Origin: Saprospiraceae bacterium | GTDB taxonomy: Bacteria; Bacteroidota; Bacteroidia; Chitinophagales; Saprospiraceae | Direction: 5' to 3' | Assembly (NCBI GenBank): GCA_016715245.1 | Contig: JADKAS010000002.1 | Coordinates: forward strand, 124,001 to 188,000 | Length of the DNA stretch: 64,000 nucleotides | Part shown: positions 19,701 to 29,734 of the stretch, in pieces | Layout of the letters: each line of letters begins with the position of its first letter | Numbering within the stretch: position 1 is the first letter of the stretch | Made by a program: the position numbers and the translations under genes | The notes under the pieces: generated by a model | Seen by the model: only the letters and a program-made list of their open reading frames with translations | Database searches by the model: none | What the model was told of the DNA's origin: nothing

Positions 19701-22690
19701 TTAGTACATTCATCATCCGGGAAAAAAGTAATGGAATAAGTTCCTGCACCTGCATTGGTATTAAAAATGTTACTGACAATATTGGTGTTATTTCCCCACA
19801 TACCGCTGACACCGTTGACCGTATTCCCAAGCGCAAAAGGTCCTGAATTTTCACAAACATTGGTAAAAACAGGAGGTGTCATGGCAGCATTTGGGACAAC
19901 TTCTACCTGTATCATATTGGGTAAAAAACAAGAGTTGGGGTCATCCGGCGTAAAAGTAAAATTATAGATTCCGACACCGGCGGCGGTAATATTAAAAATA
20001 TTTCCTGACAAATGAGAAGAAGGGGATGACCAGATGCCTGTTGTCCCGTTTGGCATATCAGGAAGGGTCAAACTGCCTAGTCCGAGACAGACAACAGATG
20101 GGATACCATCAAGAGGTACAGGCCCGCCTGACGTGACATTAACAATAGTATTAGCCGGAGTAAAACACTGACCCGGGTCGGGTGTAAAAGTTATTGTGTA
20201 ATTTCCCTCCATAGTACCAGCAGGATCAAACTGATTGCCTGAAACGTGACCGCCTGCATCCGACCAATTGCCTGTAACCCCGTTGATAATAACGGGTAAA
20301 TTTAAAGGTGGATTAGTGATACAAACGGTAAAGGTGGGTAAATTCGGTTCTTCCGGCATTTCAAGAAGCAACGTCAATTCTGAATCATTCAGGCATCCGG
20401 ATCCATCTTCAACAAGGGCATACACTACCGTGCCGTTAGTGGCGTTAAAAGCAGTAGGATTGGCAATCAACATGGTCAACCCGCTGTTTTGATAATAGGT
20501 TACCGTGGTGCCGGGACTTCCGCCTGTAATATCATTATTGGCATCGTTGAGGTTAAAAGTTCCTGTTCCGTCATTGTCTTCATCACACACTTCCAATGTT
20601 GCATTAAAGGCATCGGGTCTTTGGCTGAGGGTAACCGTCATGGTTGCGTTTTCAATAATACCGTTGGCGCAGTTTCCTCCTCCCTGATCTGTCATGGAGA
20701 GTAAGGTAAGGGTAAATGTTCCTGAAGGTGCATTCAAAGGAATGATGAGGGTGTTCGGAAGTATAAAGGACGGTAGTGGGTTGGTACCATTATAACAGAT
20801 TTGCATACCTCCGCCTATCATCGCTCCCGGAACGGTAAAAGGAAAATTGAAGGGCCCTACATTTATTTGCAGGTTGAGATTATATGTTCCTGATCCTCCG
20901 GATAGGGCAAAACTTATGTTGCCACATTGACCAGGACAAATATCAACATTTCCGTTCAGGGAACCTCTCGGTCTGGCGGTGATTTCAATCGGAATACTGA
21001 CCGTGGAGGCACATAGTCCTGTTGCTGGGGTAAAGTTATAATTGGTCAAACCTGCAATGGACGTATTAATGGAAGGTGGGCTCCACACGCCTGAGATTCC
21101 ATTTAGTGACATTCCCGGAAGGGTAGGAGGTGTACTGTTTTCACAAAGTGGTCCAATAGGTGCAAAGGTGGGAGTGACATTGTTTGTCACCATAACCATT
21201 AAGGTAAAATTGGTGGCACACTGACTTGGTGTTGGTGTAAAAATATAGTTTATGGTTCCGGATGCTGAAGTACTAATAGAAGAAGGAGCCCAGATACCTG
21301 AAATACCATTGTTACTCATCGTCGGTAAGTTGTCGGGTGTTTCTCCTACACAATAGTCATCATCAATATCGAAAACGGGATTGATTACTGCATCCACCAT
21401 TACCGTAAGGGTAAAAGGCAGGGCACATTGACCGGCTGCCGGGGTAAATAAATAATTTGTGGATCCTGGAGCGGAAGTGTTAATAGTCGACGTATTCCAG
21501 GTGCCGGTAACGCCATTATCAGAAACAGATGGCAGGGCATCCGGAGTATCTCCGACACAATATTCGTCATCGACTGAAAAAGTAGGCGTAATATTATCAT
21601 CCACCATAACAGAAACGGTTTCATCTGTAGCACATTGACCGGCATCCGGTATAAAAGTGTAGTTGGTAGTACCGGGAGCAGAGGTATTGATGGTGGGTGG
21701 ATTCCACGAACCTGTTATACCGTTGTCAGAGGTTCCTGGTAAATTATCAGGTGTTTCATTTCGGCAATACGTCACATCAAAACTGAAGATTGGCGTGACG
21801 TTGGCTGTCACGGTAACTGAAAGTGTAAATGGTGAAGCACATTGTCCTGCCGTGGGTGTAAAAACGTAATTTGTCATACCCGGAGAGGACGTATTGATGG
21901 ACATTGGATTCCAGGTTCCGTTAATGCCATTATCACTGGTTGTCGGTCAGTTGTCCGGTGTATCGCCTATACAATATTGATTGTCTATGGTAAATTGTGG
22001 AATAGTGGGATTGGGTGCAGGACTGGAAGGAGGTACCACGCACCCATTATTGCCATAAGAGGTTGACAGTGGGATATAAAATGCGCCATCACCTCCAACA
22101 AGGAGCGCCCGGTCATAAATAATGGTTTGATTACATCCGCCCGCAATCTGAAATATGGTTTCCCGTGTACCACTTCCGGAATTTGTAAATCCTCCGGCTG
22201 TTCTGATACATGAACTGGAAATTACATAAACACACTGTCCGGAGCCACATAAATTGGTAAAATTATATGCATTTGTTGTGGAGCCTGCAGAGGCTTGCAA
22301 GACTACAATACTGTTTGGGGGTACATTAAAACCAGGTCCTATTGATATTAAATTTGAACATCCTGAATAAGCATTTATATTTCCGTTTGTCAGACCACAA
22401 GGAGTAGGATCTCCTACATAATTACCAATATCAATATTAATGTCGTTGTTTTGTGCATTGGCTAAGACGTTATTAATATCGTAACTCAGCTGGATATCAT
22501 TGGTATTAAAACCACCACCGGAATTTATGATTAAGAATTCATTATTATGTTCCTGACCAATCACACAGGCATCTACCATGATGGCTTCAACCTGAGGACA
22601 TTGAGCATATATGTTATCCAACGGGAAAAAAAATATCCCGGCACTTATCACAACTACCCAAATCCGGAATAAACAGCGCAATAAAAACAT
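16722..22690 (-). CDS. Giant T9SS type B secreted repeat protein (one frameshift, one internal TGA)
   Basis: Reconstructed length is ~1,989 residues. A signal peptide (residues ~1-30) precedes a Cys-rich, lamin-tail-like N-terminal domain. Five ~70-residue repeats follow, of the form YCxGxTPDxLPxxSDNGxxGxW...INTSxxGxTNYxFTPxxGQCA. Further Ig/PKD-like repeats come next, then the gliding-motility-associated C-terminal domain (type B sorting signal): FPNVIKPGVGQNNHF, YDRWGNKVFE, GWDGNFKGTEVEQGVYVF. It is expected at the cell surface or released, as an adhesin or matrix protein. The first repeat contains TGA at 21947-21949 where others have Leu (PDN-stop-PTTSDNG). One added base in the T4 run 18701-18704 joins the two main frames. 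Reading errors or true mutations are both possible. Confidence 0.85.
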
Positions 22691-22928
22691 TCAGGTTGAT
22701 TTAAAGGTATAAAGTTAGAAATATTTGTGTTATGTGTTAATGTACGTATTGTTATTTTTAGATAAAAGAATTGTAAACGGTTTTGAATTCCATTTTTTTA
22801 GAAGTAAAATCATTTTTTTTACGGATGATAATAATCATAAAGACGAATTTTTTATGGCGGGTACGGAAAAAAATAATGCAATAAAAGTAAAGCTTTGGAA
22901 CACTTTATGAACTGGTATTTTTTAAGAA

Positions 22929-23090
22929 GTTTTTGCCATTTCGGAGATCTGTGACATTTCAGGAAGAATCATCAAAACCACCGGGGTAGATCATTCAAAC
23001 ATCAATGTATGTGACTTACAGAGAGGCACTTATATTTTAAAGTTGTCTCAAAGTAAAAAAACGGGGTGGGTGAAATTTGTAAAGATGTAA
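22929..23090 (+). pseudogene. Orphan T9SS type A sorting-domain remnant
   Basis: In frame with a stop at 23088, the plus strand reads ICDISGRIIKTTG, later DLQRGTYILKLSQSKKTGWV and ending KFVKM. This is the typical end of a Por secretion-system C-terminal sorting domain. An in-frame stop lies just upstream of 22929 and no start or passenger domain is present. It appears to be the tail of a deleted gene, or of one split by indels. The stretch 22691-22928 shows no convincing gene. Confidence 0.6.
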
Positions 23091-23140
23091 TTATTTTGAA
23101 AATGTTTGTGCGTATTAATAAAATATGCATAAATAAATAA

Positions 23141-24174
23141 TCAATCCAACATGATAAATTGTTCTTTTGATATCAAAAAAAGCCTTGCGGATTCTTCTAT
23201 CGCCTCATGTAAATTGCGGTATTCCACACCTAAAATTTCTTTGGATTTGGTGTTGTCATACCAGCTTTTGTGGCCGTACTTATTACGTTTTGACTGGTAA
23301 TGACAGGAGGTTTTCCGGTAAAAAAAGATTTCAGTTTTGACCATCGCCAGGCAAATGCTGCCAGTCCGGGCGTAAGCGGTTTCCACATGACATTCAGGTT
23401 GAAACTTTTAGAAATCTTTTTTAAAACTTCTTCAAAAGGAAGATTTTCCCCACTGATGATAAATCTTTCACCATTCATTTTTTCATCCATGGCCAGATAA
23501 ACAGCATCAGCCACATCCCTCACATCTACAAAGCCGGTTACTCCTTGAGGATAATATTTTAAACCATGATACACCGAAGTAAAAAGTGAAGTGCTGCTTT
23601 GACCCCAGGGACCGGCCCCTATCACCATGGAAGGACTGATAATGGTGACCGGCAGTCCTTCAAAATAAGCACGCCACACTTCCTGTTCAGCGAGAAATTT
23701 AGACAAACCATAATGAGTGTCGTAAGCACTGTGGCTGAAAACTTCTTTTTCATTTATAAAATTTTCAGGCTTTTTTCTGCCCATGGCAGCTACACTTGAA
23801 ACATGAATACATTTTTTAATTCCTTTTTCAAGAGCAATATTGACAATATTTGCGGTGCCTTCTTTTCCGATGGTCAGGGCTTCTTTTTTACGGGAAGGGT
23901 CAAAAGATACGATAGCAGCTGTGTTCACAACCAAATCAATACCTTCCATGGCTTCCTCCAAAGCAAAAATGTCCTGAATATCAAGCGGTATCCATCTGAC
24001 TTCTTGTCCTAAAGAATGCTGAAGATATGGATCCGGAGTTTTTCGATAACTTGCTGTAACCTTAAAACCTTCTTTTAAAAATTTACGGACGATATAACAA
24101 CCCAAAAAACCATTGCCACCGATGACAAGAACATTTTTGTCCTTGGTTTTTTCCTTTCCGGAAAGGTCTGTCAT
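23141..24174 (-). CDS. NAD-dependent epimerase/dehydratase (extended SDR), frameshifted at C-terminus
   Basis: Reconstructed length is 344 residues. The proposed start ATG at 24174 follows the corrected gcvT stop by one base and leads to the Rossmann motif VLVIGGNGFLG (residues ~15-25). The extended-SDR active site YGLSK and a VNTAAIVSFD segment support an NAD(P)-dependent epimerase/dihydroflavonol-reductase-like enzyme; the substrate is not evident. The open frame ends early at 23230. Adding one base in the T4 run 23266-23269 restores STATKSWYDNTKSKEILG and the remaining ~40 residues to the stop at 23141. The uncorrected sequence makes this gene look fused to gcvT; see the findings. Confidence 0.8.
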
Positions 24175-24175
24175 A

Positions 24176-25290
24176 TCAGGAATTGGCACGGTAAAAAGGC
24201 AATGTACAAACTGTTGCTTCAAGGTATTTTTACCCGCCTGAATCATAATTTTGTTACCTGGATTACTGAAAGATAAAGGTACATACCCCATTCCTATAGG
24301 TAAATCCAAAGAAGGTGCCTGCGTACCGGACGTCACAATTCCGATTTCATTTTCATCATTGTCAAAAATCAGGTAACCATGTCTGGGTACCCTTCTGTCA
24401 TCAACGGTAAAAGCCACCAGTTTTTTGGTAACTCCTTCTGCTTTTTGTTTGGTGAGCCAATCTTTTCCATTGTAATCAGCCTCTTTTTTTAGTTTTGTAA
24501 TCCAGCCAAGCCCTGCTTCCAGTGGAGAGGTAGTATCGTCTATATCATTTCCATACAAACAAAACCCCATTTCCAGTCTCAAAGTATCTCTGGCTCCGAG
24601 TCCGCATGGTTTTAGATTTTCATCTTTTCCGGCTTCCATTACTGCATCCCAAAGGGCTGCTGTGTCTTCATTTGCCACATAAAGTTCGAAGCCGCCGCTT
24701 CCGGTATAACCTGTGGCAGAAACAAGAACATTGGAGATACCCGCCACTATACCTTTTGTAAACGTATAATATTTTAAACCGGCAACATCAATATCCGTCA
24801 GTTTGCTAAGAATTTTCACAGCTTTAGGACCCTGAAGGGCAATCAGTCCGGTTCTTTCTGAAATGTTGCTCATGCGGGCGTCAAAGGTATTAAACTGACT
24901 GATCCAGTTCCAGTCCTTTTCCATATTGGAGGCATTCACTACGAGCATATAGGCTTGTTCGCCTTCATTACACATATCTTCTGACAATCTATACACCAAC
25001 AAATCATCAACAATTCCGCCGTTTAAGTTGGGAAGACAACTGTACTGAGCTTCTCCGATTTCAAGTTTGGACACGTCATTGCTGGTCACTTTCTGGATCA
25101 GATCAAAAGCCTGGGTTCCCTTGACGATAAATTCTCCCATGTGAGAAACATCAAATATTCCGGCATCGTTTCGTACCGCCATATGTTCTTCCGTAATTCC
25201 GGAATAAACTATCGGCATATTGTACCCGGCAAATTCCGCCATTTTAGCGCCGAGATCGATATGTTTTTGGGTCAAAGGTGTTTGTAACAT
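24176..25290 (-). CDS. gcvT: Glycine cleavage system T protein (aminomethyltransferase)
   Basis: Transfers the methylene group from aminomethyl-lipoyl GcvH to tetrahydrofolate. After correction it has 371 residues, normal for the family. Diagnostic segments are GITEEHMAVRNDAGIFDVSHMGE near residues 32-54, SATGYTGSGGFELY, GARDTLRLEMGFCLYGND and DRRVPRHGY. Near 24217 a missing G throws the frame off. With GCA restored, the end becomes LKATVCTLPFYRANS and a TGA at 24176-24178, the expected GcvT C-terminus. Without it the frame runs into the epimerase. No glycine riboswitch was recognised upstream. Confidence 0.93.
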
Positions 25291-25350
25291 GAGGTATTTA
25301 TTATATTTTGTGGGATTGTTTATGTAATTGTTAATCTACTTGTTGTTTAG

Positions 25351-27354
25351 CTATTTGATAAAAATGATTTCAATAATTTTATCACCGACATCCAAACCGT
25401 TTACCACTTCCATACCTTCGGTAATATGACCAAAAATAGTGTAATTACCATCGAGATGAGGGGCAGATGAATGGGTAACGAACCATTGAGAACATTCTGT
25501 GTGATTTCCTGCAGAGGCCATACCGACCAGACCTGATGTATTGTAATTTCCTGACGAAAGTTCTGAAGGGATGGTAAAGTCCAGAGATCCGTTTCCATCT
25601 CCTCTGGGACATCCTGTCTGAATGACAAAATTTGGTTCAACCCTATGAATTATTTTTTGTTGATAATATTTTTTTTCAATAAGGTTTAACAAGTTGGAAA
25701 CAGCATACGGAGCCAAATTTTTGTGCAACCGAATCCTGAAAGTGCCTTTATTCGTTTTTACGGCTACCGAACTTGAATCTGTAGTATTATTGAGAAGTTC
25801 CCAGAAAACTGGCTGGTGTTTTTCTACCGGTTTGCGTACATAATCTTTCCCTTCCAGGAAATGAAGGGTTTCATCCAATTCATTGTACGCTTCAATCCCT
25901 TCGGGAAGTTTTATTTTTTTCAGGGCTTCTTTCAGGAACCCGGGATCTTTGATCCATTCTCTCCAGCCAAGACTAGGTTCTCTTAATATTTGCGCTGCTA
26001 CCGCTAATGTGCCGACATCATTTTTTAAGATCATAGCAGCCAGGGATTCCAGTATTTGGGCCTTTATTTTTGGATAACCATAACCGAATGCTTTGAAAAA
26101 ATTGGGACTCGTCAGAATATTTTTATATCCTTCTGCTGCGGCCACTTTTACAGGAGCCTGATTCGAATTTATATATTGATCAAGTAAAAGGTAATTATAA
26201 GGATCAAGACTCAACGCTTTTACCAGTTGTGCTTTTTCGTAAACGTTGGAAGATTTTTCAATCAGCGATTTGATTTCCAGAGATACAGCAGTTTTAAATT
26301 TGGTAGTGTAAACAGGAGCATGTTTAAGGAGACATCCATATAAATTGGCTTTTGATTTCCAAAACAAGCTATCCTGTATTTGCAGTCTGTAGAATTCGAG
26401 ATCCTCTTTAATACCATTGTCAAGAAAAAACTGAGATGCCGTTACAGAGATTTGATGATTTTTATCTTTTAAAAAGGCGGCGACTTCCATTCTCACGGTG
26501 TCATACGGGAAATTACCCAACGCTTTTATGACATTGACTTTCACTCTGTAATCCTGAGAAGTACTTAACAGGGCTTTCAGGGAGTTTAGGACCGATATAT
26601 CTTTTGATTTTCCTATTGCAGTTATAAGAGGTAATCTGATTTCCGGCTCTGTCGTTGAATTGAGAACAGCCAGTAAAGCAGCACCGTATTTTTCAACTTC
26701 TGTATTTTTACCCCTTCCAAAATAATGGGCGGCATATAACCTTATTTCAGGAATGTGTCTCTTTTCCTTCAAAATGTTCAGGGCAGTAATACTGCCTTCA
26801 GGAGCCGTTCTATTTCTCAACATAAAATGGTAGATGGCTTTGATCTGTCCTGAAATCAAAAGGGTGTCTGTCACCCGGTATGTTTTTACAGAAGCGAGTG
26901 ATTTAAGCATGGATAGATTGCCTGTTTTACCTATGGCTTCAAGAATATTGGCATTAAATTGATTATTAACAGAAATGGTATCCTTATTTCTGAAGGCAGA
27001 AAGTAGTTTGAGTGCTCCTTTTTCCACTCCGAGTTGCCCAATGGTATATGCTGCCAGTGCTCTTACATCAAGAATAGGATCGCTGAGTAAAGGTGTGATG
27101 GAATCAAGCGTGTTTTTATCCCTTAAGGAAGAAAGTAAAAGGAGGCTGTGGTATCTGAAACTTGGATCTTTATGACGAAGGTAAAAACAAAGACTATCCG
27201 TGTCTGAGGTAGCCATAAAGTTGTATATCTTTTGTATCTCTTTGTCGATCAGGGATTTGTTTACAATAGTTTTGGGTGTGTCCGTTTTCGGGATACAACC
27301 TGCCCAGGAAAATATGGCAAGCCAAAAGACATACCTGTTGACTATGTTTCTCAT
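25351..27354 (-). CDS. HEAT-repeat lipoprotein with C-terminal cyclophilin-type peptidyl-prolyl isomerase
   Basis: 667 residues. The signal peptide ends at a lipobox (SWAGC). Residues ~60-480 form alpha-helical HEAT-type repeats (SLRDKNTLDSITPLLSD, AAYTIGQLGVEKG, ITAIGKSKDISVLNSL, VIKALGNFP). The last ~150 residues are a cyclophilin domain: GTFRIRLHKNLAPYAVSNLL, HRVEPNFVIQTGCPRGDG, MASAGNHTECSQWFVTHS and LDGNYTIFGHITEGMEVV. It should assist proline isomerisation in exported proteins from a membrane-anchored position. A promoter with a -7 box lies just upstream. Confidence 0.88.
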   Translation of the reverse strand: MRNIVNRYVFWLAIFSWAGCIPKTDTPKTIVNKSLIDKEIQKIYNFMATSDTDSLCFYLRHKDPSFRYHSLLLLSSLRDKNTLDSITPLLSDPILDVRALAAYTIGQLGVEKGALKLLSAFRNKDTISVNNQFNANILEAIGKTGNLSMLKSLASVKTYRVTDTLLISGQIKAIYHFMLRNRTAPEGSITALNILKEKRHIPEIRLYAAHYFGRGKNTEVEKYGAALLAVLNSTTEPEIRLPLITAIGKSKDISVLNSLKALLSTSQDYRVKVNVIKALGNFPYDTVRMEVAAFLKDKNHQISVTASQFFLDNGIKEDLEFYRLQIQDSLFWKSKANLYGCLLKHAPVYTTKFKTAVSLEIKSLIEKSSNVYEKAQLVKALSLDPYNYLLLDQYINSNQAPVKVAAAEGYKNILTSPNFFKAFGYGYPKIKAQILESLAAMILKNDVGTLAVAAQILREPSLGWREWIKDPGFLKEALKKIKLPEGIEAYNELDETLHFLEGKDYVRKPVEKHQPVFWELLNNTTDSSSVAVKTNKGTFRIRLHKNLAPYAVSNLLNLIEKKYYQQKIIHRVEPNFVIQTGCPRGDGNGSLDFTIPSELSSGNYNTSGLVGMASAGNHTECSQWFVTHSSAPHLDGNYTIFGHITEGMEVVNGLDVGDKIIEIIFIK

Positions 27355-27377
27355 TCTCAGTTGTATTTTAGAGAATG

Positions 27378-27409
27378 CAAATATATAAAAATACTTAATT
27401 TACGGACAA
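27378..27409 (-). promoter_or_regulatory. Bacteroidota promoter for the HEAT/cyclophilin gene
   Basis: On the minus strand, TTG at 27409-27407 is followed after 21 bases by TATATTTG at 27385-27378. This fits the -33/-7 pattern of the Bacteroidota primary sigma factor and leaves a short leader to the ATG at 27354. Confidence 0.6.
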
Positions 27410-27429
27410 CTTATTTTAGAGCAAATCGA

Positions 27430-28137
27430 TTACAAATTCACTTTATTGCGGTCAGGTGATTTTATATCCGGCGTATTACCGGAAGAATTTTGTTTTTGTA
27501 CACCGGGAAGAAATGGAACAAATCGAAAATTGTCATATGTAAACTTTTGGCATTCGGTGTCCGACTTTTTAATATATTTTGTCATGACCTGATGATCATT
27601 GTTTCCTAAAGGTACGACAAGAATTCCACCTGGTACAAGCTGGTCAAACAAAGTCTGAGGCACCTCTGTGGCTCCCGCTGTGATTAATATTTTATCGTAG
27701 GGCGCACTCCTTGGAACGCCGGCATATCCATCCCCAAAAAACGTCCTGACTTTGGAATATCCGATTTTTTCAAGCAGTGCGTTTGTTTTGTGGAAAAGGT
27801 TTTCCTGTCGTTCAATGGTATATACTCTGGCACCCATAAAAGCAAGAACACACGCCTGAAATCCCGAACCCGTGCCAATTTCCAATACCCGGTCACCTTT
27901 TTTTATGTCCAGTAATTCTGTCTGGTATGCGACCGTATATGGCTGGGATATGGTCTGGTCTGATCCTATCGGAAAGGGCACATCGCGGTAAGCCCAGTCA
28001 GCAAAGGCTTTGTCAAGGAAATAATGTCTGGGTATTTCCTCAAAAGCTTTTAATATTCTTTCGTCTTTGATTCCTTTGTTACGCAACTCCTTTACAAGCT
28101 GGGCGCGCAATCCTTTGTGTCTGTACGTGTCTGTCAA
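27430..28137 (-). CDS. pcm: Protein-L-isoaspartate O-methyltransferase
   Basis: Repairs isoaspartyl residues in aged proteins using AdoMet. Visible family features are DTYRHKGLRAQLVKEL at the start, IPRHYFLD, IGSDQTISQPY (substrate/active region), VLEIGTGSGFQACVL (AdoMet motif I) and YDKILITAGATEVPQTL. The start is set at the TTG at 28137, which overlaps the TGA of the upstream methyltransferase as TTGA. The open frame extends to 28158, but that stretch overlaps a TATTTTTG promoter box. The last ~25 residues after FLPGVQKQ are an unconserved tail. 235 residues in this form. Confidence 0.92.
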   Translation of the reverse strand: MTDTYRHKGLRAQLVKELRNKGIKDERILKAFEEIPRHYFLDKAFADWAYRDVPFPIGSDQTISQPYTVAYQTELLDIKKGDRVLEIGTGSGFQACVLAFMGARVYTIERQENLFHKTNALLEKIGYSKVRTFFGDGYAGVPRSAPYDKILITAGATEVPQTLFDQLVPGGILVVPLGNNDHQVMTKYIKKSDTECQKFTYDNFRFVPFLPGVQKQNSSGNTPDIKSPDRNKVNL

Positions 28138-29273
28138 AATAATGGCTTTGAATCGCAAAAATATAAAAATATATTAAAAAAAGAATCCAGGGCTTTTGGA
28201 TCGGGTTTTGATTTTTTGGCCGTGATCATTACATTTTTACTTGTATGTTCGAGCGAAACAAACTCAAATACTCTGCTTTGATAACCTTTATATTCAAGAA
28301 GTAGAGCCCTCATTCCATCGGTAAGCAACTCAGCCTGACGTTCGAGTAGGATTCCGTGTTTGAGTACCGGTGATAAAACATTTTGAATGTCCATGTTTTG
28401 CCTGATCTGTTTCTGACAACAAGGGGCCAGGACGAGATATTTTGCTCCGCACTCTATTCCAAAATGTATAGCCATATCGGTGGCAATATCACAAGCATGA
28501 AGCGCAACAACCATATCGGTTTTGGATATCGGCACCTTATCAATTCCGGCTTCAACAAAAGAAAGACCGGCAAACCCCATTTTGGCAGCCACGTCATTAC
28601 ACAAAAAGACCAGGTCTTTTCTGAGTTCGTATCCGGTTATTTTTACCTTCCATCCGAGAGATGTGCTAAGGTAATCATAAAGGGCAAATGTAAGATATGC
28701 TTTTCCACTGCCCATGTCCGCTATCGTAAAAACACCTTCAGGTTTTTCGTCGCTGAGTAGGTGGCTCACCATCTCTATATATTTATTGATCTGGTTGTAT
28801 TTTTTCTGACCTTTGGAAAAGAGGTTGCCTTGTCCGGAAATCAACCCCAAATCGCGATAATATTGACCCTCAGGATTTACATAAACCTTTTTCTGGTGAT
28901 CATGGCTTTGGTTGTCTTCCAGTATATTGGAGGCTTTTTTAAAAAGCAGGGTAGATTTTCCTTTTTGATTCTGTAAAAACTGGTAGGTTTCATTTGTCAG
29001 AAACAAATCGGCATGGTAGAATTTTTCTTCCAGCCATATACTTGTTAAGGTTAAAAATTCTTTGATGTCATAGTTGTACGTATTGTCTTTGTTTGGATGG
29101 CGGAACACACATTTGATAAATGGTTTTCCTTTGAGCAGAATCGGTTTGGCGGTAATGTTGATCACTTTTTCCTCTTTCTGCCTTTTTTTGGAAAAAACCA
29201 TTTTAAAATTTTTCTGGTTATCACAAACCTTTTGCAAAACGGGTAGGATGGAATTTGAATTTTCTATTTCCAA
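28134..29273 (-). CDS. Class I SAM-dependent methyltransferase (Methyltransf_32-like)
   Basis: 379 residues. The N-terminal ~180 residues are poorly characterised. The C-terminal half is a Rossmann methyltransferase with TIADMGSGKAYLTFALYDYL as AdoMet motif I near residue 186, ITGYELRKDLV as motif II, and DMVVALHACDIATDMAIHFG with LVLAPCCQKQ further on. The CDIATD and APCC pattern is typical of the Methyltransf_32 group, some members of which act on RNA or proteins; the substrate is not predictable here. It is co-directional with pcm and overlaps its start by four bases. Confidence 0.8.
   Translation of the reverse strand: MEIENSNSILPVLQKVCDNQKNFKMVFSKKRQKEEKVINITAKPILLKGKPFIKCVFRHPNKDNTYNYDIKEFLTLTSIWLEEKFYHADLFLTNETYQFLQNQKGKSTLLFKKASNILEDNQSHDHQKKVYVNPEGQYYRDLGLISGQGNLFSKGQKKYNQINKYIEMVSHLLSDEKPEGVFTIADMGSGKAYLTFALYDYLSTSLGWKVKITGYELRKDLVFLCNDVAAKMGFAGLSFVEAGIDKVPISKTDMVVALHACDIATDMAIHFGIECGAKYLVLAPCCQKQIRQNMDIQNVLSPVLKHGILLERQAELLTDGMRALLLEYKGYQSRVFEFVSLEHTSKNVMITAKKSKPDPKALDSFFNIFLYFCDSKPLF
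28156..28163 (-). promoter_or_regulatory. Internal -7 box upstream of pcm
   Basis: Reads TATTTTTG on the minus strand, inside the 3' end of the preceding methyltransferase gene and 18 bases before the proposed pcm start at 28137. It argues against the longer pcm start at 28158. Confidence 0.45.
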
Positions 29274-29734
29274 TGTTGATGATAATTTGTCGTAAAGATA
29301 AGGTATTCCTGACTTCCATCAGGAAATTAAGACGGCTAAAAAAGCTATATTGGATAAGAAACTATTTCTATAGTAGTTTTTGTATTGTTTTTGAAAAAAG
29401 GAAGAGTACAAATATAATACATTACTTTTCATTTCAGGAATAGGTTTAGGTAATTTATTGTTTACCTCAGAAGCAAGAAAATTTTTGAAGGAAAAAAATT
29501 TTCATCATGGTCAAAAAGAAAAATTTTGAAGATGTTTTCCCTTTTTATTTTTTTGATGAAAACAAGGGTGAAGTACGTTAGATTATACATTTTAAAATGT
29601 AGAATTTGTTTATTTTAAAATTTAATAGTTTCATTTATAATTAATTACAAAATAGAAAAAAAATATGTTAATAAATTATATATATTAACTTTATTAATTA
29701 CTTTTGTCGCATTATTAACCTTAAATCTTTCTTT
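29274..29734. other. Intergenic region with palindrome and promoter
   Basis: No gene seen. It contains a TCCTGA/TCAGGA inverted repeat just upstream of the minus-strand methyltransferase, and a perfect 16-base palindrome TACATTTTAAAATGTA at 29586-29601. A TACTTTTG -7 box at 29699-29706 serves the plus-strand barrel gene starting at 29735. The rest is AT-rich. Confidence 0.6.
29699..29706 (+). promoter_or_regulatory. Bacteroidota -7 promoter box for the first barrel gene
   Basis: TACTTTTG matches TAnnTTTG and lies 28 bases before the ATG at 29735, a normal leader distance. No clear -33 TTG was found at the usual spacing. Confidence 0.6.

Noticed and set aside
22725..22910. 61-residue plus-strand open frame
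   Set aside because: AT-rich, low-complexity composition, no recognised domain, no promoter; it could at most be decayed sequence upstream of the orphan sorting tail.
23230..25290. Genuine bifunctional GcvT-epimerase
   Set aside because: The expected GcvT C-terminus and stop appear in the adjacent frame once a single base is restored near 24217.
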